The translations under genes and the position numbers were made by a program. Under the pieces are notes generated by a model, which saw nothing but the letters and a program-made list of their open reading frames with translations, did no database searches and was not told where the DNA came from. From Sipunculus nudus (taxonomy: Eukaryota; Annelida; Sipuncula; Golfingiida; Sipunculidae): a stretch of DNA of 64,000 nucleotides. The DNA lies in NCBI GenBank assembly GCA_026874595.1, contig CM049314.1:29465729-29529728 (forward strand). The letters run 5' to 3'. Below, piece after piece: positions 1-11,400 of the stretch (position 1 is its first letter; every line of letters starts with the position of its first letter).

Positions 1-1262
1 TAAGCCCGTGGCAGACAATCAGATGGACACTGAGCAAAAATGGTTGCAGGTGACGGCACCAGTTTTGCGTATGATAAAGAGCTATGTGAGAACTATACAC
101 ATGCAAAACTTTGGCCTAATCAGTCAAACGGTTCCCAAGATATGAGCTTGGATGTCTGCTGCATAAACTAGAATGCAGGTGGCTCCACCTGTCATAAAAT
201 CAAGAGAGCTGTCGGGGATGTATAAACCTGCAAAATGTTAGCCAGATATGTCAAACCACTGCCGAGATATGAGTGATTTTATCCCATGGCAGACAAACAG
301 ACAGGAGCTGTGCAAAAATGGCTACAGGTGGCGCCACCAGTTTTGCGTATGTTATAAAGCTCTCCAAGGGCTACATTTGTGTAAAAAAAATTTTCCTGAT
401 CGGTCAAACGGTTCCCGAGATAATAGCTTGGATGTCTGCAGCGTAAACGTGAATGTAGGTGGCGCCACCTGTCATAAAATCAGAAAAGCTATCCAGGATT
501 TATACGCATGCCGAATTTCAGGTGAATTAGTCAAGTCACTGCAGAGATATGAGTGATTTTAACCCAAGGCAGACAAACAGATGGACACTGTGCAAACATG
601 GTTGCAGGTGGCGCCACCATTTTTGTGTATGTTATAAAGCTCTCCAAGGGCTACATTTGTGCAAAAAAATTTTCCTGATCGGTCAAACGGTTCCCGAGAT
701 AATAGCTTGGATGTCTGCAGCGTAAACGTGAAAGTAGGTGGCGCCACCTGTCACAAAATCAGAAAAGCTATCCAGGATGTATACGCATGCCAAATTTCAG
801 GTGAATTAGTCAAGTCACTGCAGAGATATGAGTGATTTTAACCCAAGGCAGACGAACAGATGGACACTGTGCAAACATGGTTGCAGGTGGCGCCACCATT
901 TTTTTGTGTATGTTATAAAGCTCTCCAAGGGCTACATTTGTGCAAAAAAATTTTCCTGATCGGTCAAACGGTTCCCGAGATATGAGCTTGGATGTCTGCA
1001 GCGTAAACGTGAATGTAGGTGGCGCCACCTGTCACAAAATCAGAAAAGCTATCCAGGATGTATACGCATGCCAAATTTCAGGTGAATTAGTCAAGTCACT
1101 GCAGATATATGAGTGATTTTAACCCAAGGCAGACGAACAGATGGACACTGTGCAAACATGGTTGCAGGTGGCGCCACCATTTTTTGTGTATGTTATAAAG
1201 CTCTCCAAGGGCTACATTTGTGCAAAAAAATTTTCCTGATCCGTTAAACGGTTCCCGAGATA
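1..1262. repeat. Dimeric satellite array, ~280 bp unit made of two ~140 bp half-units
   Basis: The perfect 12 bp palindrome GGTGGCGCCACC, or a close variant, recurs near 45, 179, 326, 456, 603, 735, 883, 1016 and 1164. The spacing alternates between about 132 and 147 bp. Alternate monomers resemble each other (palindrome, AAGCT..CCA.G, GTCAA.., GAGATATGAG) but are distinct, so the repeating unit is a dimer of about 280 bp. Copies right of 456 are nearly identical, while those left of 250 are diverged. The array enters from the left window edge and stops abruptly near 1262. The short reading frames across it are by-products of the repeat. Confidence 0.9.
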
Positions 1263-1495
1263 TGTGGGTTTATGTGTGGAAACAGACGCACAAACGGACG
1301 CAGAGCGCAGAGGAAAGGTCAGAGGTCAAAACAAAATCGGGGCGCAGCAGTGCACATGTGACCCGAACATAATCCCGGGTTTCGTAAAATTCCGCCCAGC
1401 GGTTACGGAGGAGTTCTCCGGAAACCTACGCGGCGGCGGCGGCGGTGGCGTGCAGCTGAAAACATAGTATCCGCAAAACTCTGTTTTGGCGGATA
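1263..1495. other. Satellite-flanking unique sequence with a GGC run
   Basis: This is more GC-rich than its surroundings, with a short (GGC)n run near 1430-1448. A 67-residue open frame crosses it, but it is low complexity at the end and resembles nothing I know. No gene is called. Confidence 0.4.
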
Positions 1496-2422
1496 CAATG
1501 ATCAATCAGGTGACCAGGCTCTAACTGACATTGTACCCAGGACTCGTTTATTGTTAAAACAACATCATATGATCACTGATCCATGTCCAGTTTAGAGTAT
1601 TTGACTGCTTTTACAGAGCTACAATAAATTGTTTCCTTAGATTTGAAATCTAATTTAATAAAACAATTATCAATACCAACATGGTGTTTTAAATCATATT
1701 TTACATATCATGCTAATTAAAATGAACGCTGATCATATAGACGGTAACGTATTATAGACGCCAGCGTCTGTATCCACCCTTTCAGAAAGACGACTAATGA
1801 CAAGTAATGAATACAATTCTCATGATTTTAAAATGTTTCCATAAAAGGGGGACCCAATTGAATAAAGGCATGATATGTTTTAGATTATATTGTGTGTTTG
1901 TGCATCTTTCGTACGAATGAGGGGTCTTTTGTTTCATTTATCCAACAAAGAAAATTTTGAATAATGGTCTTGTGTAGTTGCAATGATATTAAGGTAATGT
2001 AATGTTTATTATATTTTCCATTGTAAATTATTCCATTTTTTCTCAATATACAATGTATTGTTAAAATTTAAGAACTTTGAAGCAATGAAATCATGTACAT
2101 GATAGGATTAATTAGTCAACATCAGAGAAAACCTACCTCATTATCGGGCTCTCCCGTTACTTAAATGATCAATCGGATTACCAGGCTCTAACTGACATTG
2201 TACCCCGAACTCGTTTATTGTTAAAACAACATCATATGATCACTGATCCATGTCCGGTTTAGAATATCTGACTGCTTTTACTAATTTTATTTTTAATTTT
2301 AATTATTTGATTCCAAACACACACACACATCGCCAAGGTTAAGCACCACAAATTATCATGAAAAATGATGTTATATTGATTATATGTTCTATAGGCCGGA
2401 TACCTTTATACTTGAATAAAAC

Positions 2423-2509
<87 letters not shown>

Positions 2510-2645
2510 TATACTTGACGAAACAGTATTATATATATAAGAGATTGCATAGTCAATAATCTTATTAAACGAAAAATTAATAAGATTTCGGGACTTCCCT
2601 AGCCAACTACATACTGGGTCTCATTTATTGTTAAAATCACATCAT
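1496..2645. repeat. Direct repeat pair of ~118 bp (1496-1614, 2166-2281) and a diverged third copy (2590-2645)
   Basis: Two stretches starting ATGATCAATC and running through CAGGCTCTAACTGACATTG, TCGTTTATTGTTAAAAC and GATCACTGATCCATGTCC are about 93% alike and sit 670 bp apart in the same orientation. A weaker copy around 2590-2645 keeps the TTTATTGTTAAAA core. The spacer has no coding content, so these could be solo or short LTR-like copies or a segmental duplication. Confidence 0.75.
2423..2503. repeat. (ATT)n then (TA)n microsatellite
   Basis: About 50 bp of ATT triplets runs directly into about 30 bp of TA dinucleotides. Confidence 0.95.
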
Positions 2646-3390
2646 AATCTCTCTAAATATTTCATTTTTCACAACATTCACCACATATTCAATTCATAAA
2701 CGAATTACACAAAAATAAATGTATTGCCATTTCACACTTATAAACTTACCAGATATATATATGGATAGACGCCTTCACACTTATAAACTTATAAACTTAG
2801 AATTTGTTTAAATATTCCGACTGTCTGTCAGTTATATTGGTGCTTTATGCTTTCGAATCTGGATAATATCATGTAATAAATATAGGACTGTTTATGTTTT
2901 ATCGATTTCCTTGCTTCGTAGGCCTATTTTTACCAAGCATTAAAATCGTTATAACGATGATAAAAAAGCAATGATTGTTACCTATATTAAGTAGTTCCAT
3001 CTCCTACGAAATTTTTCTTATTGTCATAAATCTCAAGCTTGAAAATGCGGTACGGATCATCGATCGGACCGGTTGCCTAGGTGTATGCAGTTCAAACCAA
3101 TCGCCCTTGAAAACTATAAATCATTGCGTGATGAACGTTTGGTGGGTGAAAAAATACACAAAACAAACATCTACAGAACAATCTATACTGACACAGTTCA
3201 ATTTCATTGTCCTATTCGGTCATCCATTAATGGTTCGTCATCCCAAACGGTCGATATAGGCCGATACATATGGTTCCAAATCTGACAAAAGTGCATAACA
3301 TTAAGAACCAATAACAATGGGTTGAGTTGGTGGATTCATATTGCTTTATTTTGTATGATTATCCTTGAATGATTCTCATAGAGTTGGGAT
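2646..3390. other. No gene seen (AT-rich)
   Basis: AT-rich sequence with short open frames only. Nothing is recognisable. It lies downstream of the minus-strand threonine aldolase stop at 4046. Confidence 0.5.
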
Positions 3391-3392
3391 AG

Positions 3393-3500
3393 CGTCTAAA
3401 TGGACAGCGTCCAGCTGATCAGCGTCCATTTTCATAGCGCCTAGCTGTCGGCGTCCATTTTTATAGCGTCCATCTGAACAGCGTCCAGGTGACACGGACC
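3393..3500. repeat. Short minisatellite with AGCGTCCA core
   Basis: The core AGCGTC(C/T)A followed by a variable spacer repeats about every 17-20 bp, five to six times. An 85-residue minus-strand frame with repeated 'DA..LDA' wording is a by-product of it. Confidence 0.8.
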
Positions 3501-4045
3501 CAATAATGCACCTGTACCCTAAGCCTTTATTTTCCACAAAACTACTGCTTTGAAAATCGCAGTTGCAGTGGGTGGGTGGTGGGAGACAATTATTAGGCTT
3601 TGTCTTATGCCTGATACGCCCCTGGGTTCGCATGATGGTAAATGGGATTTACAGACGAATCAAGGTTTATGGCTCATACTTTTGCTTAAACGAACACTGA
3701 CCGGCTGGCTGAACTTGATGAAAATAACTGACCTATGCGCAATGGGGCGAAGTTATCAAAACTTATCCATTAATATAAGCTACACGTTCCCTAAGAACAC
3801 AAATTTAACAAAGCTACACATCTTAATAAAAAAGTATCTTACTGTTTATAATTTATAGTGAAAAGTTACATTAATGTGTCGTTGCTACATGTATAAGTTA
3901 TTATATACCAACATAAATAAATTTACTACCATATCAGTCAAAACACCTAGCCTCCCGACTATTCACCAGTTCACCATATATGATTAATCATATCATAAAT
4001 ATTATTTTCTATTAAATTCATTAAATTTTTTTTCAGGTTTTCCTT

Positions 4046-4228
4046 TTAACCCCAATTTGTGGCTTGCTGGTTCATCTCCTGGAGAACATATTGTAACTTT
4101 TTCAGTGCTTTCTCGATCAACTCATCTGTTAAATCATGATACACGGCCAAGCGGATCCCCTGGTACGGCAGCACTATTCCAAGGATCTTCACTTTGCAGC
4201 CAATATCCATCACCTCTGAGTCAGTAAC
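4046..4228 (-). CDS. Threonine aldolase exon 10 (C-terminus and stop)
   Basis: The acceptor is atactag|GTT (phase 0). It encodes [40 protein letters not shown] and [20 protein letters not shown], then [23 protein letters not shown] matches the family's C-terminal (V/I)RLVTHxDVSxExxxxA strand-helix. No AATAAA was assigned with confidence downstream. Confidence 0.92.
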   Translation of the reverse strand, partial: VTDSEVMDIGCKVKILGIVLPYQGIRLAVYHDLTDELIEKALKKLQYVLQEMNQQATNWG

Positions 4229-5257
4229 CTAGTATAAAACACCAGAAGGATAGATATCTTATCTAATGCTTATAAAAGGAACTCAGTCCACCTTTGTTCG
4301 TAATATTCTCTGAAACCGCGTGGCGTACGACACTGTGTCATACCTCATTTTAATGGTTATTGTTCCCGCCGTGTCTTCGCCGATATGAGAATAAATAGAT
4401 TTTAATGTATACATCATTTTGAGTGATTTTTACGTGTTTTCTTACTTGAGTGGATACAACCACCGAAAACAGCCGAACTGTCTTCGGCAAAGACCGGATT
4501 GTCCATGTGGTCATTTCCAGTGCATGATAAAGGACTATTATGCATGTAAGTAACCTTACTTTCATAGACGAGTTTAAACATGCTTGTCCTGAAATTTGAC
4601 AAAGGCTCTGACCCACGTGCGTGCATGGTCAATCAATGTGAAACACACATCACTCTCGCTTTATGAAAAGAAGGGATTTAACCCGGGAAGATTAATGCAA
4701 AATCTAATATATGGGCCCTTTTTCAGCAAAAGGGTTAATGTTGGGGCATGTTCAGGGTTTTCAAGGCCTCAAAATAGGTCTGATACGATTTATAAAAGGT
4801 TGCGGCTGAAAAGGGGGACGTACCCCCTGGACCCCCCTTTTGGTCCCCTTCTGCTAATAATAATGAGGTATTCAAATTTCCTTTTCTTTCTTCAGGGGCA
4901 GTTAAAACCTTAAAAAGTTTATTAAATTAATCTTTCGTGTCTTCCTCATATCAACGTTTTCTTTAAACATCCATCAATAGTAACCAGTCAAAGATCATCG
5001 GATACCTGAGTGCCCCCCCACATCCCATTCCGGTTCGCAAATGTAAATATCATCACTGACTAGGTCTTCAATTAAGGTATAAACATACCGGTGTATGGAT
5101 TTCTTGCCATGAGCACAGCGCAACAAAATAATTGTAAAAAATATTTTTTTTATATATATCTTATTGAGAATGTAACCCACTGAAATTCTATATTTTCTTT
5201 TGATTAAAAAAAATACCCAACATTCCTCCTCTCAATTATGACAGCTTTTCAAACCCC

Positions 5258-5343
<86 letters not shown>

Positions 5344-5433
5344 ATATCCGAGATCAAGAGTCTCGACACGGCCACCCAGCCACCCAGTGTTCCTGACGAG
5401 TGAGGGCCCACACAAGTGTGTTTAAGTCCTAAA

Positions 5434-5487
<54 letters not shown>

Positions 5488-8400
5488 ATGTATGATCATC
5501 AACATCATCTAACCTATAATCACATCAAATATTACTATTATTTAAATTATTAATCAGGTCACTCATGTTGTCACAAGATGCAAATGTAATCAATTGATAA
5601 TTTCTATTAAACTAATCTTTAAAATCATTCAATCTGTCTTTAAATAAATAACCTAATTATCTTCACGCCTTCCCTGTTTAATTTGAGAGCCCCTTATCAA
5701 TTACTACGTTTACCAATTGCAACCGCCACACAGACTGACATCACACAACTCTCTGATCGCATCAGCGTCTCGGTCCTGGATTGTTTAGTCGTAAATCGAC
5801 ACTTTTTCAGAGTAGCATGCAGTTATGTGGGTGAAAGTATTTCCTCATCAACCCTAATCTTGCAGCTACATATCGCTAACATGTGCACACGCACAGCGGG
5901 TACGTAAACATGATAGTCGCATTGATTCTCATTGCCAATTTTAAGGCGCGGTTATTCAACTCATTTAGAACTTTTGACCCCCAAGTATGAATCACGTTCG
6001 TATGTATATGACTCCATACTTGGCCAGTCGGTCTATGAACATTTTGTCAGTGATCCCTCCACTGACGGTGCAGACTAATAGGTTAGTGAGGATTCCTTCA
6101 TCTTGTAGAGTAAACCGCATATTACCATACTTCAGAAATACTGAAAATGCAAAAAAAAAGACATAAGAAATATAGTTTGAAAAATATCATGATCTAACCA
6201 AATACCAGTATGTTCCAAATTCAGTAGTTTTGATTATTAGTAAAAAATAATTTCACTATTATTTGCCAGGAGTATAATAATTTGCCTTGTTCAGGTTTGA
6301 GAGCGAAGATAAAAATGCTCTCATCATCTTTTATCTCTGCAAAATTTATCGGGTTGATAATGAAATGTCCCACGATCTTATGTTTGAATATGTAACTTAG
6401 AGAACAAGAATGTGTCTTGACCTGGTATCTTTATAAAGGCTGCCTATCATTCATTATATCGATTATGTGGTAAATCGGTAAAGTAACAATAAAGCTACAC
6501 ATGGAAAAACTTATAAAATTGAACTATACGTTTCTTCAACATACCGACAAATAATTAACTCTAAAACAATTGCAATATTAGAGCACACAATCAGGATACA
6601 ACCTTTTATTAACGAAAGCGACAGGAATCATCTGATAGGCTATTTGACTGAGAACAAATGTCGTTATGTCACTGGCTTCATGTAGGACTGACATATCTAA
6701 TCCACCTCGACTAAGAACATCTGTCGTTCTGTGATTGGCTACATATATAATTGATATATTTATATATCCACCTCGACTAAGAACATTTGATTGCCTACTT
6801 GTATGATTGACATATCTATCCACCTCAACTAGGAACAATTGATTGGCTACTTGTGTGATTGACATATCTATCCACTTCGGCTTGGAACTTTTACCGTTCT
6901 GTGATTTGCTTCATGTATGCTTGACATATCTATCCACCCTGACTGACCTTGAGCGAACTTCAGAGCCTTTTGATGGTCTTGCCTAATGCGTTCCTCCGCG
7001 TCACGCAGCGCCACCTGGGCCGGCGCAGCCAGCACTCCAGCCTGTGACATAACGCCTCCTAACATGTATTGGAGGCGATGTGCCATGAAGTAAACAAGAA
7101 TAATCAGCCGATATACGCCAATAAAATGTATACGTTACAGCTAGAAAAGATTACAATGTCATAAACCATGATGTCCCAAACAGTGGAATAATGCGATACA
7201 CCACGGGAATAAGGTCAAGGTCAATAACGAATATCAGAGGCAATATGCAAACTATGACTAATAATGTGCCAAAAATTTTTTTTGTTTATTCTAAATTTGC
7301 CTTATTTTATATCTAGCACATACGAACATACAGGAAAAGGATAAAAGAAAAAAATGGTAATCTATGGTTTTGCACTGGGGGCAATTAAGAAATAATACCT
7401 TAAAAAATTGACCCCGGTATTAATGTAAAAATAAACTCATCCTAAAATACCTCCCAATATAAGGAGAGGCATAATTTTATTTTCCTCAAAACAAATGGCT
7501 TGTAAATCATGACGATCATACGACGAATACAACCTGTGACACCATGAGTAACTGAATATAATAAAAACCTGTGACACCATGAGTAATTGTATATGATACA
7601 ACCTGTGACATCACGAAAAACTGACTTTAATACAATCTGTGACACCACGAGTTATTAAATATATACAACCTGTGACACCACGAGAAATTAAGGGTAATAC
7701 AACCTGTGACACCACGAGCAAATGAATATAGTACAACCTGTGAGGCCACGAGTAACTGAATACTAGTATAATACAACCTGTGACCCTACGAGCAATTGGA
7801 TGTATTACAACCTGTGGCACCACGAGTCATTGAATATAATACACCCTGTGAGGTCAAGAGTAATTAAGGGTAATACAACCTGTGACACCAAGAGTAATTA
7901 AGAGTAATACAACCTGTGACACAACGAGTAATTGAATAAAATACAACCTGTGATGCCACGAGTAAATGAATATAATATAGCCTGTGACACCACGAGCAAC
8001 TGAATATAATACAACCTGTGACGCCACGAGTAATTGAATAAATACAACCTGTGACACCACGAGAAACTGAATATAATAAAACCTGTGACGCTACGAGTAA
8101 TTGGATATAATACAACCTGTGACACCACGAGTAACTGAATATAATAAAATCTGTGACGCCATGAGTAATTGAATAAAATACAACCTGTGATGCGTCGGGT
8201 AACTGAATATAATACAACCTGTGACGCATCGAGTAACTGAAAATAATACAACCTGTAAGGCCACGAGTAATTTAAATACAATACAACCTGTGACACCAGG
8301 AGTAATTAAATACTAGTATAATACGACCTGTTACCTTACGAGTAATTAGATATATTACAACCTCTGACACCAAGTATAATTAAATATAATACAACATGTG

Positions 8401-11400
8401 ACACCACGAGTAACTGAATATAATAAAATCTGTGACGCCATTAGTAATTGAATAAAATACAACCTGTGATGCGTCGGGTAACTGAATATAATACAACCTG
8501 TGACGCATCGAGTAACTGAAAATAATACAACCTGTAAGGCCACGAGTAATTTAAATACAATACAACCTGTGACACCAGGAGTAATTAAATACTAGTATAA
8601 TACGACCTGTTACCTTACGAGTAATTAGATATATTACAACCTCTGACACCAAGTATTATTGAATATAATACAACCTGTGGCACCACGATTAATTGAATTC
8701 TAATATAATACAAACTGTTACCCTACGAGTAATTAGATGTACTAAAACCTGTGACACCAAGAGAAATAAAATATTATACAATCTGTGACACAACGAGTAA
8801 CTGAATATAATATAGCCTGTGACGCCATGAGTAATTGAATAAAATACAACCTGTGATGCCTCCGGTAATTGAATATAATACAACCTGTAACGCATCGAGT
8901 GATTGAATATAATACAACCTGTAACACAACGAGTAACTGAATATAATAAAACCTGTGACGCCATCAGTAATTGAATAAAATACAACCTATGACACCACGA
9001 GTAACTGAATATAAAAAAAACCCTGTGACACCATGAGTAATTGGATATAATACAACCTGTGACATCACGAGTAACTGACTATAATAAAACCTGTGGCGCC
9101 ATGAGTTATTGAATAAAATACAACCTATGATGCCTCGGGTAATGGAATATAATACAACCTGTGACGCCTCGAGTAACTGAATATAATACAAACTGTGACA
9201 CCACGAGTAACTGAATATAATAAAACCACGAGTTATAAAATACTAGTGTTATACAACCTATGACACTAGGAGTAATAAATATTAGTATAATACAACCTGT
9301 TACTCAACGAGTAATTACATATATTACAACATGTGACACTACGAGTAATTGAATATAATTCATCCTGTGACACAACGAGTAATTGAATACTAGTAAAATA
9401 CAACCTGTTAACCTTCGAGTAATTAGATGTATTACAACCTGTGGCACCACATGTAATTTATATATAATTCAACCTGTGACGCCACGAGTAATTGGATATA
9501 ATACAACATGTGACAACATGATTATTTAAATATTAATTGATCACTTATGCCCTTGAAACTAAGGAAAGAAATAAAGCCACATTTTTTATTGACAGGTATA
9601 CAACAGATACTGATATACATGTACTTAATCAGAAATGTGTAAAAAAACAAATCACAGTTATTTCCAAAACAAACCTGAAGGAATCATCAAATTTTAGTTG
9701 TAATTGTACAGAAGTACTAAATGTGTTCACATTATGAAATGGTAAGTTGCATAAAAACGTGCATCAAAAACGGCCTGTGTCACAATGGAATATCCTCCTG
9801 CGAATCAACACTACTCGTATATTGTACTGATCCAAACAACCTCAAGATTTCATAAACATATGTCAATAACTTTTTGCGTAAGTTACTAACAGACAAACCA
9901 TTCAACCAACTGGAAAACATGATATCGTACTTTAATGATGGAGGTATGAACGTACAGCACCGGGAATGGACACCAGTGCATCAGCTAATTGCTACAACAG
10001 GCGGAGCACTAGTTTGTGAACGCCATCTGGCTAACAAGGTTCTGCACACATTCACAACAATTGACGACGGGGGAATCCATTCCTTTATAAATGTGGTTGA
10101 AATGGCTTTGATTTTCAATACGGATGGATCAATATGGCAAAATTACCCGGTAATGAATTCTTTCGTTCCTGCAATGACGCTCCCGACTGGCGCACCCAAC
10201 CCCTGCAAAAAATAGGAAAGAAAGAAAAATACAGTCTATCTATGTTTTCAAAATGTTGTAGTTGGGCATGTGGGAGTGTGTGTGTGTGGGCGGGGGGGGG
10301 GGGGGGGGGGGGGTTCGTAAAGTGAGGATTAACACATTTTGGATATTCAAAGAATATAAAATTGTAGGTAAAATCTAAGATGGCTAAACGATACGTCTTG
10401 TGTTAGCAGTCACATACACGTGGGTATCAGGAAGGGTCTGGCTAACGGGTTACCTTTCAAGTTAAATGGTTCACATAAATCCAAAATGGCTGCCAATATG
10501 GCCACCATATCGACCAAGAAGGAGGATTGTAGCTAACAACACACTTCGGTCATCATACTTAAATGATTTTTAGATATGATCCTTCTATGGACCATTGTGT
10601 GTTTTAGAATGGATAAGATAATTCTTGATTATTTACTATCAGAATAAAATAAATATTGTTACTGGTACATGGATGCATTAATGAATTAACTGCAATGTAT
10701 AATCACAGATTGTGTCGATTAGATGGGGAACTAATCGGCCCGCTATGGCCATACCCCATGGCTGAAACGAAGTTTATCGTGTGACAGAAAGGGTCAAAAG
10801 ACACATTTTGTATGTTGATAGATTAAACAAGTGACCCAGGGGTCATGACGCTCAGACGACTAGGACGACATTCACATAAGGTATTTTATAATCTAAATGC
10901 CAAATTTTGTAGGTGTTATCCCAATCCAACTGAAGTATAGCTCGGATAACTGGGTAACAGAGACCTTATTTCAGTTTCCAAGGAGAATTTTCATTGACCT
11001 CCCTGGATGTCAAGTTAGAAGATTCAATGTGATATCGTTACGATTTGTGCCCTCATAACGAACGACCGCATCTTTGAAGGGAAAACAAGTGACCCATGGG
11101 TCATGACACTCAACTGACTGACATGTTAACAATATATTTTAAGAAAGTGTAGGTGGCATCATCGTTCAGGCATATTACCTTAAGTTCATTAAGACCAATA
11201 AACATACCAAATTTGATGACAATCCATCCAGCCGTTCCTGAAGAAACAGGCAGTTTGTGTGTATTTTGCATTATTTCTAGGGTGTTCAAACATCCCAAAT
11301 TATTCAAAGAATATAGGCCACAGTGAATTAATTTCAGGTTACTGTGGAGAACTTTTGAGGAACTCTCATAATGTCAAGTTACGAGATTCTGGGTCCAATG

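Noticed and set aside
7442-9191. Long minus-strand frames of 60-132 residues reading [10 protein letters not shown] repeats
   Set aside because: They are read-through of the ~34 bp minisatellite in several frames at once, and length changes in the units would break them.
7495-9530. CRISPR-like array
   Set aside because: Units are directly adjacent with no unique spacers, and the context is eukaryotic.
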